Source: JBGUVL01 sp964370395 (GTDB lineage: Bacteria; Bacillota_I; Bacilli_A; Erysipelotrichales; Erysipelotrichaceae). Taken from it: 64,000 nt of DNA. The notes under the pieces are model-generated. The model searched no databases. It had not been told where the DNA came from and saw only the letters and a program-made list of their open reading frames with translations. The stretch's first letter is position 1; each line of letters begins with the position of its first letter. This document shows positions 7,767 through 15,936 of the stretch, piece by piece. The stretch spans positions 67,549 through 131,548 of the forward strand of contig CAYJIZ010000004.1 in NCBI GenBank assembly GCA_964370395.1, given 5' to 3'. The position numbers and the translations under genes were made by a program.

Positions 7767-8657
7767 TTATTCTTCTTCCAAACAATCAAGCAATTCTAAG
7801 ATACGGTTCAAATCACTCACTCCATGATAGGAAATCACAATTTTATTTGTTTCCACATTCACTTTTGTTTGTAACTTTTCTTGCATCTGTTTTTCTACAT
7901 TAACAAGCGAACTATCTTTTGTTTTTTCTGCTTTCTTTACTTTTGGCTCACTAAAGTCTTTCACTAGTTTTTCAACTGCTCTAACACTTAGTTTTTCTTT
8001 GATTGCTTGTTTCGCAATCAATAGCATATCTTCTTCTTTATCCAACGCCAATAAACTACGTACATGTCCCATTGTTAGTTGTTTGCCCATAACGTATTCT
8101 TGAATCTTTGTTGGTAGCTTCAACAAACGTAGTGTATTCGTCACATGCTCACGACTCTTTCCTATTCGTTTTGCCAACTCTTCTTGTGTATAGGATAGTT
8201 TTTCTAACATTTTCGTATACGCTTGCGCTTCTTCAATCACATTCAAATCTTCTCTTTGAATATTTTCCAACAAGGCAACTTCCATCATCTGTTGGTCATT
8301 AAAATCAACAATGATCGCAGGAATTTCATGTAACCCAGCTAACTTCGTCGCACGTAATCTTCGCTCACCGGCAATTAACTCATAACCTTTAAGTGCTTTC
8401 TTTACTAAGATAGGCGTAAATACACCATGTGTTTTAATCGATTCACTTAACTCTTTCAGTTTTGCTTCATCAAACTCTTTTCTTGGTTGGTAAGGATTCG
8501 CCTTGATTTCATCAACTGGAATACTTGTCGTATCGCTGACACCCTCAATTTTTTTATTTCCTTTTTGGATATCTTCTAATACGTCATTGACTCCTTCACC
8601 AAAAATTGCAGAAAGTCCTTCTAAATCTTCCAACCCTTTTCCTAGTTTCTTTGCCAT
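7767..8657 (-). CDS. parB: Chromosome partitioning protein ParB (Spo0J)
   Basis: A 296-residue CTP-dependent DNA clamp that loads at parS and spreads around the origin. The N-terminal ParA-stimulating segment MAKKLGKGL is followed by the CTP-binding fold with NPYQPRKEF (about 58) and GERRLRA (about 98). A helix-turn-helix lies at about 155-180 (YTQEELAKRIGKSREHVTN), and a C-terminal dimerisation domain (about 250-296) follows a charged linker. The frame extends two codons upstream to a TTG, but AGGAG is best spaced for the ATG at 8657. It is the last gene of the operon, 12 bases after parA. A parS-like site lies within addB at 36393. Confidence 0.95.
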   Translation of the reverse strand: MAKKLGKGLEDLEGLSAIFGEGVNDVLEDIQKGNKKIEGVSDTTSIPVDEIKANPYQPRKEFDEAKLKELSESIKTHGVFTPILVKKALKGYELIAGERRLRATKLAGLHEIPAIIVDFNDQQMMEVALLENIQREDLNVIEEAQAYTKMLEKLSYTQEELAKRIGKSREHVTNTLRLLKLPTKIQEYVMGKQLTMGHVRSLLALDKEEDMLLIAKQAIKEKLSVRAVEKLVKDFSEPKVKKAEKTKDSSLVNVEKQMQEKLQTKVNVETNKIVISYHGVSDLNRILELLDCLEEE

Positions 8658-8669
8658 AATCAATGTCTC

Positions 8670-9440
8670 CTATTTAGTATTCTGCTTCATTACTTCACTC
8701 GCTAATCCCGCATATGCCTTCGCTCCCTCACAACGTACATCATATTCAAAAATTGACATACCTCTTGATGGTGCTTCCGACAAACGAATATTACGTGGAA
8801 TATAATGTTTGTATACTTTATCTTTAAAGTGCTTCATCACTTCTTGTTGGACTTCTAATGATAACTTCGTACGTGCATCAAACATCGTTAACACAACTCC
8901 TTCAATTACCAAATCCTTATTGAATAGTTGTTGTACCAAACGAATCGTCAACAATAACTGCAATACCCCTTCCAACGCATAGTACTCACACTGTACAGGA
9001 ATAATAACAGAATCCGCTGCCGTTAAGGCATTGGTATTCAACAACCCCAAAGAAGGAGGACAGTCGATGATAATGAAATCATAATCATCTTTCACCATAT
9101 CCAATTTATTCTTTAACAGTTCTTCTTTCCCTGTTTCGTATTTTGCCATCTGCAAATCTGCACCTGCCAATGAAATGTTTGCAGGAACAATATCAATCGG
9201 AGGATTTGCCACTTTCACAATGACATCCTTTGGATTGCAATCTTCCATCACTAAATTATACACCGACAATTTATTTTCTTTTGTCTTCGCTCCTACCCCT
9301 TGGGTAGAATTCCCTTGTGGATCAAAATCAACAAGTAATACTCTTTTTCCTAAATACCCTAACCCTGAAGCCAAGTTAATACTTGTCGTTGTTTTCCCAA
9401 CTCCACCTTTTTGATTTGATATCGCAATAATTTTTGCCAT
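8670..9440 (-). CDS. parA: Chromosome partitioning ATPase ParA (Soj)
   Basis: A 256-residue deviant-Walker ATPase. The P-loop QKGGVGKTT includes the signature Lys11 and catalytic Lys16; LLVDFDPQGNS follows at about 35-45 and FIIIDCPPSLGLL at about 118-130. It binds DNA nonspecifically when dimerised on ATP, and ParB stimulates its hydrolysis. Length is normal for chromosomal Soj. It lies between noc and parB with 12-base gaps, as expected of one operon, the same order as in Bacillus. Confidence 0.96.
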   Translation of the reverse strand: MAKIIAISNQKGGVGKTTTSINLASGLGYLGKRVLLVDFDPQGNSTQGVGAKTKENKLSVYNLVMEDCNPKDVIVKVANPPIDIVPANISLAGADLQMAKYETGKEELLKNKLDMVKDDYDFIIIDCPPSLGLLNTNALTAADSVIIPVQCEYYALEGVLQLLLTIRLVQQLFNKDLVIEGVVLTMFDARTKLSLEVQQEVMKHFKDKVYKHYIPRNIRLSEAPSRGMSIFEYDVRCEGAKAYAGLASEVMKQNTK

Positions 9441-9452
9441 TGTAACTTCCCT

Positions 9453-10208
9453 CTATTTCTTTATTTTAATTTCTATACTTACAAACCTATCTTCGTCATT
9501 TTCGCTATAACTAACGTCCATACCCGTTTTTTCCACCATCGCAATCGCTTGCTTAATCGTATTAATCGCAACTAATACATTACGAGCATACCCTTTTGAT
9601 TGGGATACTTTCTTTGTTTTCTTCTGTTTGATTGTCGCTTCTGTTTGTGCAACATTTAAACCTTCTTTTAAAATACTATCTAATACTTTATCTTGTTCTT
9701 CACTCGATAGCGATAACATCGCTCTCGCATGTCTTTCACTAATCATTTTACTTTCCACAGCATTTTGAATATTATCATTCAAATTCAACAAACGAATCTT
9801 ATTCGCAATACTTGGTTGTGACTTTCCAATTTGTTGGGCTAACTCACTTTGCGTAATGTGTTGGTATTGCATAATCTTAAGATATGCTTTTGCCTCTTCA
9901 ATCGCACTTAAATTTTCTCTTTGAATATTTTCAATCAACGCTTTATTCATCGTTCCTGCTTCATCATCATCCAAAACATAAACATCGATTTGTTCATATC
10001 CTAGTTTCTGCAAAGCACGAAAGCGGCGTTCCCCCACGACGATCTCATACATTCCATTTTTTTCACGAACACTAATCGGCTGAATTAATCCATTCTCTTT
10101 AATTGATTTGGCTAATTCCGCAATCCCATTTTCATCAAAATAATTTCTCGGTTGGTAGGGATTTGCCATCACTCTATTCGTATCAATTCGAATCAACTGT
10201 TTCATCAT
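9453..10208 (-). CDS. noc: Nucleoid occlusion protein Noc, short N-terminus
   Basis: A 251-residue ParB paralogue. The CTP-binding fold has NPYQPRNYF (about 16-24) and GERRFRA (about 58). The helix-turn-helix QSELAQQIGKSQPSIANKI at about 118-136 has the SIAN arrangement typical of Noc. The C-terminal AINTIKQAIAMVEKTGMDV matches the Noc dimer domain rather than Spo0J. The protein begins MMKQLIRIDTN, directly before the first fold, so the amphipathic membrane-targeting helix known from Bacillus Noc is absent. Its ATG overlaps the last base of the rsmG stop codon (TAATG). Confidence 0.88.
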   Translation of the reverse strand: MMKQLIRIDTNRVMANPYQPRNYFDENGIAELAKSIKENGLIQPISVREKNGMYEIVVGERRFRALQKLGYEQIDVYVLDDDEAGTMNKALIENIQRENLSAIEEAKAYLKIMQYQHITQSELAQQIGKSQPSIANKIRLLNLNDNIQNAVESKMISERHARAMLSLSSEEQDKVLDSILKEGLNVAQTEATIKQKKTKKVSQSKGYARNVLVAINTIKQAIAMVEKTGMDVSYSENDEDRFVSIEIKIKK

Positions 10209-10921
10209 TACCTCACTAATGGTTCTTTTTTTATCTTAGAAAACATTCTTGGATATTTAATTGGTGTTTTCTTTTCCTTTAAATACAATAAGTTCACTCT
10301 TTTTGCGCCATCCAATTCATAGCTATCTTCATTTTGAAGAGAACACCCTAATAACGATGTCGCATAAGACGCTTCTTTTAATTCTTCCTGTCCACTACTA
10401 CCCTTCATCGCAAGGAAGTAACCATTCACTTTCACAAGTGGAATACATAATTCACTTAACATCACTAAATTCGCAACCGCTCTTGCGCTAACCACATCAA
10501 ATTGCTCACGATGTTGTTTCGCATAGTCTTCTGCTCTTTCATTTTTGATTGTAACATTATCTAAGCCCAATTGCTTTACTAACTCATTTAAAAATAAACA
10601 GCGTTTATGCAACGGTTCTAAAATGGTAACTTGTAATTCAGGATACACAATTTTTAGTGGGATACTTGGAAACCCTGCTCCTGCACCAACATCACACATA
10701 CTTCCTGTAATTGGAGCATGAAACGATGGCAAGATACAATCCAAAAAGTGTTTCTTATAAATATCATGAATTTCAACAATCGCCGTTAAGTTCATTTTGT
10801 TGTTCCACTCAACTAACAAATCCGCATACAATCGAAATTGCTTTACTTGTTGCTCACTTAATTCAATATTATTTTGTTGTAGCGTTTCGTACAATTCTAA
10901 TTCAAAGTTTTGTAGATTCAT
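10208..10921 (-). CDS. rsmG: 16S rRNA m7G527 methyltransferase RsmG
   Basis: A 237-residue SAM-dependent methyltransferase (GidB) acting on the 530 loop of 16S rRNA. The SAM motif CDVGAGAGFPSIPLKI lies at about 66-81, and LNELVKQLGLDNVTI and RAVANLVML follow. The frame extends to 10945, but GGGGGA is placed for the ATG at 10921, and the extended -10 TGGTATAAT at 10944-10952 rules out the longer start. It heads the rsmG-noc-parA-parB transcript. Unlike in many Bacillota, mnmE and mnmG are not directly upstream. Confidence 0.95.
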   Translation of the reverse strand: MNLQNFELELYETLQQNNIELSEQQVKQFRLYADLLVEWNNKMNLTAIVEIHDIYKKHFLDCILPSFHAPITGSMCDVGAGAGFPSIPLKIVYPELQVTILEPLHKRCLFLNELVKQLGLDNVTIKNERAEDYAKQHREQFDVVSARAVANLVMLSELCIPLVKVNGYFLAMKGSSGQEELKEASYATSLLGCSLQNEDSYELDGAKRVNLLYLKEKKTPIKYPRMFSKIKKEPLVR

Positions 10922-10943
10922 AACATCCCCCACTTGTTTATTC

Positions 10944-10952
10944 ATTATACCA
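10944..10952 (-). promoter_or_regulatory. Extended -10 promoter of rsmG operon
   Basis: TGGTATAAT on the reverse strand, 23 bases before the rsmG ATG. The -35 region (TTTAGT) is weak. Confidence 0.55.
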
Positions 10953-11002
10953 AATTACGCATAAAAACTAAATAAGCAATTACACATTAACTTCATTTCA
11001 CA

Positions 11003-11027
11003 ATAAAAAAAACTATGAACCTCATAG
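11003..11027 (-). terminator. Terminator of an unassigned reverse-strand transcript
   Basis: CTATGA GGT TCATAG followed by eight T on the reverse strand. The nearest gene reading into it is more than 500 bases away, so it marks the end of a transcript that starts in the 11.0-11.7 kb gap. Confidence 0.6.
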
Positions 11028-11042
11028 CCTTACAAAATGTAT

Positions 11043-11085
11043 AAGGTCCCAACATATTTCATCACATATCTATGTTTGGGACCTT
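11043..11085. other. Strong 14-bp hairpin
   Basis: AAGGTCCCAA-CATA and TATG-TTTGGGACCTT pair with one bulged base around a 14-base loop. There is no adjacent T run on the reverse strand, while on the forward strand a short T run lies about 10 bases on. It may be a structured part of the transcript that ends at 11003. Confidence 0.5.
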
Positions 11086-11460
11086 AACGATTAACTTTTT
11101 CTTCCAAATTATTCTACCTCTATTTTCTTTGGTATCTATCGATCTATGCTTTCTAATTCATTATCTGTTTCTAACTTTTTCGTTCTTCAGCATAATTAAC
11201 ATATCGATAAACGTTTTTACTTTTTTAATATATCCTTTATTTCAATAAAGTAATATACCTAGGATCCTATTATTTCAACCCTATTTGTGCTTATTGCTCA
11301 TTTTGTATTGCTGTAAAATCTATTCTCTTATAATTTAACTTTCTACAAAACTTTCAATACTCACTCTATTCAATTTTTAAAATCTATTTCCAAATACTTT
11401 CTTATTTGCTTATTACCTTTTCTCTTATCACCATCTTTTCCTTCGTTTTTTCTTCATCGA
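11086..11460 (-). other. Gap without an intact gene
   Basis: The reverse strand is purine-rich, as coding strands are in this window, but every frame is broken by frequent stops. No protein could be read. It may be the remains of a gene downstream of the small peptide at 11461, or untranslated RNA. Confidence 0.4.
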
Positions 11461-11595
11461 TTACTCATATTCATAAGAGCTAATTTCCATTTGGTTCATC
11501 ATTTCACTTTTGCTTATGTAAGCTTGAACCATTTCCATTTCAGTAATACTTGCAAATACTTTTTGTTTGTTGAAATCATTCGTATTAGTAATCAT
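11461..11595 (-). CDS. Small 44-residue peptide downstream of the LytTR regulator
   Basis: An ATG at 11595 with a weak AAAGAG opens a 44-codon frame starting MITNTNDFNKQKVF and ending SSYEYE. A better SD (AGAGGTGAG) serves an ATG at 11616 in the same frame, but TAA stops it after MGS. A single T-to-C change there would give a 51-residue product. The peptide is charged, with no signal sequence, double-Gly or Cys pair, and is unassigned. Its promoter region carries a candidate LytTR operator. Confidence 0.4.
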   Translation of the reverse strand: MITNTNDFNKQKVFASITEMEMVQAYISKSEMMNQMEISSYEYE

Positions 11596-11668
11596 TTCAA
11601 CTCTTTATGATCCCATTGGTCTCACCTCTTCTTTCTTTTGATTACATCCTCTCTTTTTGTTCATCTTC

Positions 11669-11696
11669 ATTATAGCCGATTGTAGAAATTTGTGAA
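11669..11696 (-). promoter_or_regulatory. Promoter of the small-peptide transcript
   Basis: On the reverse strand TTCACA (11691-11696), a 16-base spacer and TATAAT (11669-11674), reading away from the LytTR gene toward the peptide. Confidence 0.55.
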
Positions 11697-11724
11697 GTCA
11701 ATTGGCAAAATCGGTAGTAACTTT
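11696..11724 (-). promoter_or_regulatory. Candidate LytTR operator (direct repeat)
   Basis: On the reverse strand AAAGTTACT (11716-11724) and CAATTGACT (11696-11704) are imperfect direct repeats (6 of 9 identical) 20 bp apart, just upstream of the -35. LytTR proteins typically bind two 9-10 bp direct repeats about two turns apart. The regulator gene ends 14 bases upstream. Confidence 0.4.
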
Positions 11725-11737
11725 GGAATTTTTGAAT

Positions 11738-12415
11738 TTAAGCATTGTTTTTTGCTCGAATAAACTCAATTAATTTCGTTTTTCTGGCACGACTGATCGG
11801 TAATATCTCATGGTTGATCAGTTCTAACTCATCATTATCAATTTTAAAAATGTATTCATAGTTCACTAAAAGACCACTATTGATTCGAACAAAGTCATAT
11901 TGTTGTAGTTCTTCACTTTTCTTTGCGATACTACCACGTTCATGAAATTCACCTAGTTTGGTATGGTACACTAAATTTTTGTCTTCTTTTTCGATATAGT
12001 AAATGTCATGAAACTTCAATCTGATTTTCACTCCATTATAAGCAAAGAAGTATTCCTTATGATTATTTAATCGCTCTTGTAAGAACGGTTTGATCTCTTT
12101 TAAATCTTCAATATATCGATTGGCATTAATCGTAAAAATTCTTGTATAAGGAGAATACGTCAATTTGATATCATCAAAAGAACAATAGATTACAATCGTA
12201 TTACTCTTTTGGTATTCCAATGCACTTGTTACCCGAATATTATTGTAGGCTTCATTCAATATGATAACATCAAAGTCTTTTGTTTTTTTGAACTTTACAA
12301 ACTCACTGACTTTTTCGTAATGAACAAAAGAAAACTCATCATCTAAAATCTTAGATAATGCAAATATGACATCTTTCGCAAATTCACTATTTTCAATGAC
12401 AGCAATCTTTAGCAT
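11738..12415 (-). CDS. LytTR-family DNA-binding regulator with degenerate receiver
   Basis: A 225-residue protein. Residues 1-115 look like a response-regulator receiver (MLKIAVIENSEF), and residues 125-220 are a LytTR DNA-binding domain (FHDIYYIEKEDKNLVYHTKL, then FVRINSGLLVNYEYI). In the receiver the acidic pair is reduced (ENSE), and the usual phospho-acceptor Asp is Asn in FDVIILNEAY. Aspartyl phosphorylation is therefore unlikely. No histidine kinase gene is adjacent. It could respond to a peptide or protein partner instead. The start has AAGGAG. It may control the small transcript directly downstream. Confidence 0.8.
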   Translation of the reverse strand: MLKIAVIENSEFAKDVIFALSKILDDEFSFVHYEKVSEFVKFKKTKDFDVIILNEAYNNIRVTSALEYQKSNTIVIYCSFDDIKLTYSPYTRIFTINANRYIEDLKEIKPFLQERLNNHKEYFFAYNGVKIRLKFHDIYYIEKEDKNLVYHTKLGEFHERGSIAKKSEELQQYDFVRINSGLLVNYEYIFKIDNDELELINHEILPISRARKTKLIEFIRAKNNA

Positions 12416-12529
12416 ACCCTTTCTCCTTTTTATTTATTATAGCATATTCCTTTTTTATATCACCCCGTAACCATAAATATTACGATACCCCATTCTTCGA
12501 TTTTGCTTTCTTCCTTTATTTAAAGCAAA

Positions 12530-12563
12530 CAAAAAAATAATCCAATGCTTTGATTGGATTATT
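12530..12563 (-). terminator. Terminator of the GntR regulator unit
   Basis: AATAATCCAA and TTGGATTATT pair around eight bases and are followed by seven T on the reverse strand; the stem includes the GntR stop codon. Confidence 0.85.
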
Positions 12564-13308
12564 TCATTGCGATTTCGCCTTCTTTACGTTTTGCTTCATA
12601 AGTGAACACTGCCTTGTCACAACGGATGTAACTTTCCGTGTATTCTACAACATTCCCAGCACTATCTGAACCGATAAATTCAAAATAATACAGCGGATCT
12701 TGCAACTTCACATTTAATTGCTTTGCTAATTTTTCATCTGCTTCTACAATAATTAATTTTTGATCAAAAGAAACAGGGTAATGTCCTTTTGTTTTCATGT
12801 ATTCATATACTGAAACTTGTGCAAAGTCATGCTTATCCACATCATCAAAATACTTAAATGGCATATAACAATACTCGGCCGCAAATGCTTCGTCATTCGA
12901 ATAACGAACACGATGCAAAACATACACATCTTCAAATTTTTGTAAGCCTAATTTTGATCCTAGATAATTAAATGCTTTAATTAGACCTTTCATTATCACT
13001 TTGTCTTTTCGTGCGACACCTCTACCTTTCAGCATTGCACCTAACCCATTGTTTTCTTCACTTCCCCAAGAAAGTTTTTGATTATTTTTTCGCTGAACAA
13101 AAGTACCTTTTCCATGTACACGATACAAATATCCTTCTTCTACTAATGATTGAATCGCATTTTTTACAGTCATACGATTCACTCCATACAACTGTGCTAA
13201 CTTACGTTCACTTGGAATCCCTTCACCAGGAAGGTATTCACGACTTTTAATCTTTTCCACAATCGCCGCTTTAATTTGCACATAAATCGGCATTCGATAA
13301 TCAATCAT
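12559..13308 (-). CDS. GntR-family regulator with UTRA domain
   Basis: A 249-residue HutC/NagR-type regulator. The winged helix lies at about 6-72, with PSERKLAQLYGVNRMTVKNAI and the wing GKGTFV. A UTRA effector domain (about 95-240) has VYVLHRVRYSND and EFIGSDSAGNVVEYTESYI. UTRA domains usually bind a phosphorylated sugar, and release of DNA follows. It is the last gene of the cluster that carries the mannose-type PTS and two SIS proteins, so a phosphorylated Amadori compound or amino sugar is a reasonable effector. SD GGAGGG precedes the ATG; GntR number two ends 11 bases upstream. Confidence 0.88.
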   Translation of the reverse strand: MIDYRMPIYVQIKAAIVEKIKSREYLPGEGIPSERKLAQLYGVNRMTVKNAIQSLVEEGYLYRVHGKGTFVQRKNNQKLSWGSEENNGLGAMLKGRGVARKDKVIMKGLIKAFNYLGSKLGLQKFEDVYVLHRVRYSNDEAFAAEYCYMPFKYFDDVDKHDFAQVSVYEYMKTKGHYPVSFDQKLIIVEADEKLAKQLNVKLQDPLYYFEFIGSDSAGNVVEYTESYIRCDKAVFTYEAKRKEGEIAMK

Positions 13309-13319
13309 GGCTTCCCTCC

Positions 13320-14024
13320 TTACATATTTTCATATACGAAACGATTTAAAATCATATACGAAAGTGAATATTCAACAGGTTTCTTATCCTTACTATAAAC
13401 AAGCCCCTCTTCCACTACTAACTTCGTATCCACTTCGATACCTAGGTATGAAGCAATTTCTTCGTTTGCTAATTCGACACTAATTGATTGTCTCGCATGG
13501 TCCAAGTCAATTAAAAAATCATCTTCTAAAATACCATATAACGATTTTTTTGAAAAATCGCATTCATCTAATGTTGGTGCAATGGAAACTGGAATATAAG
13601 AAACTTCAACCGAAACCTTTTCCTCTTCCACAACACGCAAACGTATCATATAAAATATTTTGGTTCCAATCGGTAGTTTAATCTTAAGTGATAACTCTTT
13701 GTCCACTTCGCGACGTTCAATTTTCAATACGCTTAATCGCATCTCTTTTCCCATCGATAAAACCATTTTTGTGGTTGAAGATAGTTGTGACACATTTTTA
13801 GTAATTCGCTTTGGAGATACAAAATACCCACTGCGCTCTTTTGCATAAATCCAACCTTCTTGTAGTAACAGTTTTAACCCTGTACGTACAGTTGGTCTTT
13901 GCACATCTAATAAATGTGCTAGTTCTCGCTGACTGGGTAATTTTTCACCTTCTAAAATCGGTGTATTCTCTATCATATATTTCAATTCATTACAGATTAA
14001 TATATCTTGTGTTAATAGTCTCAT
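13320..14024 (-). CDS. GntR-family regulator with UTRA domain (second)
   Basis: A 234-residue regulator. The winged helix (about 1-70) has PSQRELAHLLDVQRPTVRTGL and a shorter wing, RSGYFVSPKR. A UTRA-like domain (about 85-230) has IFYMIRLRVVEEEKVSVEVSY. It differs enough from its neighbour to be a separate subfamily rather than a recent duplicate. The frame is open to 14063, but the extended -10 TGGTATAAT at 14049-14057 lies inside that extension, and AAGAGG fits the ATG at 14024. It is therefore expressed from its own promoter, followed by the other GntR gene. Confidence 0.85.
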   Translation of the reverse strand: MRLLTQDILICNELKYMIENTPILEGEKLPSQRELAHLLDVQRPTVRTGLKLLLQEGWIYAKERSGYFVSPKRITKNVSQLSSTTKMVLSMGKEMRLSVLKIERREVDKELSLKIKLPIGTKIFYMIRLRVVEEEKVSVEVSYIPVSIAPTLDECDFSKKSLYGILEDDFLIDLDHARQSISVELANEEIASYLGIEVDTKLVVEEGLVYSKDKKPVEYSLSYMILNRFVYENM

Positions 14025-14048
14025 TTGTTTAAACCTCTTTGCGAATTC

Positions 14049-14057
14049 ATTATACCA
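14049..14057 (-). promoter_or_regulatory. Extended -10 promoter of the GntR pair
   Basis: TGGTATAAT on the reverse strand, 24 bases before the chosen start. It decides the start codon of the downstream regulator. Confidence 0.55.
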
Positions 14058-14072
14058 CATCATTTTTTTATT

Positions 14073-14516
14073 TTATACTTTTTCCATCACAATATACTTC
14101 GTTTGACGATACCCAATTTTTTCATAAAAAGCTTTTACATTTTCATTTTTAGGACTGACTTCTAAAGTGAAACTATACTCTTCCAAATCATACGTGTCTT
14201 CTAACCACGCAAAGAAGTTCGAAGCGTAGTGTTGATTTCTAAATTGTTCCTCTACATATAACTCATCAATCAAAATAGTAATGCTCTCATTTCCATTACT
14301 CCAAAAAAATCCCAATAGAGCATAACCGATAATATTCGCTTCATCATCACATAACATTAATCCACGAACATAGGGAGAACGACGCAAGACTTGTTTGAAT
14401 GTTAATTCATAACGTTCCTCATCATGCTCCTCAATTGTTGCATTGGTATTATAAAAGGCCTTCGACATCCTAAAATAATCATCTTTATCATTGTTTGTAA
14501 AATCTCTAACGATCAT
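14073..14516 (-). CDS. GNAT N-acetyltransferase
   Basis: A 147-residue single-domain acetyltransferase. Visible are the substrate strand IGYALLGFFW (about 62), the acetyl-CoA loop region LYVEEQFRNQHYASNF (about 85-100), and the C-terminal NENVKAFYEKIGYRQTKYIVMEK typical of the fold. The acceptor is unknown. Its ATG lies inside the end of the MATE gene (overlap of 11 bases) with AAGGA upstream, so the two are translationally coupled. Being in the sugar cluster, it might act on an amine released from the substrate; this is speculative. Confidence 0.82.
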   Translation of the reverse strand: MIVRDFTNNDKDDYFRMSKAFYNTNATIEEHDEERYELTFKQVLRRSPYVRGLMLCDDEANIIGYALLGFFWSNGNESITILIDELYVEEQFRNQHYASNFFAWLEDTYDLEEYSFTLEVSPKNENVKAFYEKIGYRQTKYIVMEKV

Positions 14517-15888
14517 AACATTTTTCCTTTCCATCTACATTATTTATTTGTGTTAGATTATTTAACCATTTCTCTTTCTTATAATAATAGGTAGCAAGTA
14601 CAACTTTCACAATTGCCACTGCTTCTACTAAAGTAAACATAACATACAAATCTGTGTGCAAAATACGTGCACACACAAAACTTATCAACAGTGGTCCAAA
14701 GCAAGTAAACGCCCCATCGATGATAAACACTCCCTTAGTATCTCCTCCCGAACGTAAAATATAATATACCGTTTCCGCATACCCTTGTGTCCAAGATACG
14801 GCACATTTAATCATTAATAATATGGTTGTCGCTCTGGCTATTTTTCCTTGTAAAGAAAACCATCCCGGAACCCAACCTGCTAGTAACACAATAATCAAGC
14901 TACCGACTAAATTTATCATGAAGCCAATAAACAGCAATCGCTTCGCGTCTTTTTTTGCTTGTGCAAATTGATTTGCTCCTAATGACTTCCCGATGATTAC
15001 CCCAGTGGCAGTTGCGCAACCTGCAAACACGACATACAACATCGAGGTTATGTTATCCACAATTGTTAGTGCCGGTATATAAAATTCATCAACGAAGCAA
15101 TAATTCATAAAGATTAAGCTCAGTGCTAACGACCATACAATTTCATTTCCAACCAATGGCAGTGTTCGCTTTATGACTTCCTTCACTTCAAACCATTTTA
15201 GTTTGCCATACTTTATTTTTAAATTTAAATCACTTTCTTTTGTATTACACATAACTAATAATATAAGCATTTCAATAACTCTTGATAGCAAAGTAGCAAT
15301 GGCTGCTCCTTTCACCCCTAAGCATGGAAATCCAAAATGACCAAATATTAATAAGTAATTAAATACAATATTCACAACAAATGCGATTAATCCACTTTTC
15401 ATCGGTAACATCGTATTTCCTTTTACTCGAAATGCAACAGCACACATCATCGAAATAGCAAAGGGGATATACGAGAAGCGGATCACATTAACATATTCCA
15501 TTCCATATTGAATTACTTGTTCGCTCTTTACAAAAATCGTTAATGTAATTTCAGGGTAAATCAGTAAAAACAACATGCACAGTAACGCGATAGTGAAACT
15601 AACTTTTAAACCAAAACGAAATATCTTATTGTATCCTGCTCGATTTTTCGCACCGTAGTATTGTGAGATAAACAAACCGATTCCATTTGTTAGACCAAAA
15701 AGTGCCAAATTATAAATAAAGAAAAACTTATTTGCAACACTCACTCCACTGATGGCTTGTTCTCCCAATCCTGATATCATTAATGTATCACAGATTTGCA
15801 ACAAGTTAACAAGTAGCTGTTGCACTACCACTGGCATTGCTAACATTAAGAAATATCGTATAAAGTGACGATCTTTATTTTTCCACAA
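14506..15888 (-). CDS. MATE family efflux transporter
   Basis: A 460-residue multidrug and toxin extrusion-type transporter with about twelve hydrophobic helices in two halves. Typical features are the start MLAMPVVVQQLLVNLLQICDT... with MISGLGEQAISGVSVANK near residue 40, and the repeat of this pattern after about residue 250. It would use a cation gradient to export a small organic compound. It follows the HAD gene on the same strand, with a hairpin between them, and overlaps the GNAT gene. Confidence 0.9.
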   Translation of the reverse strand: MWKNKDRHFIRYFLMLAMPVVVQQLLVNLLQICDTLMISGLGEQAISGVSVANKFFFIYNLALFGLTNGIGLFISQYYGAKNRAGYNKIFRFGLKVSFTIALLCMLFLLIYPEITLTIFVKSEQVIQYGMEYVNVIRFSYIPFAISMMCAVAFRVKGNTMLPMKSGLIAFVVNIVFNYLLIFGHFGFPCLGVKGAAIATLLSRVIEMLILLVMCNTKESDLNLKIKYGKLKWFEVKEVIKRTLPLVGNEIVWSLALSLIFMNYCFVDEFYIPALTIVDNITSMLYVVFAGCATATGVIIGKSLGANQFAQAKKDAKRLLFIGFMINLVGSLIIVLLAGWVPGWFSLQGKIARATTILLMIKCAVSWTQGYAETVYYILRSGGDTKGVFIIDGAFTCFGPLLISFVCARILHTDLYVMFTLVEAVAIVKVVLATYYYKKEKWLNNLTQINNVDGKEKCYDR

Positions 15889-15910
15889 ACTATCCCTCCT
15901 ATCTAAAATA

Positions 15911-15936
15911 AAGCCACTACAAACTGGTAGTGGCTT
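15911..15936 (-). terminator. Hairpin at the end of the HAD gene
   Basis: AAGCCACTAC and GTAGTGGCTT form a 10-bp stem overlapping the HAD stop codon, followed by TATTTTAG on the reverse strand. The T run is weak, so it is probably a partial terminator separating the catabolic genes from MATE-GNAT. Confidence 0.6.

Noticed and set aside
11072..11247. Forward-strand frame of about 58 hydrophobic residues in the gap
   Set aside because: It has no SD or promoter and is pyrimidine-rich, the mirror of the purine-rich reverse strand. It is likely a by-product of AT-rich sequence.
12828..12840. TTATCCACA sequences (DnaA box-like) here, near 15052 and near 58553
   Set aside because: They are single copies inside coding regions tens of kilobases apart, with no clustering or AT-rich unwinding region. 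Chance matches are expected in AT-rich DNA, so no origin is called.
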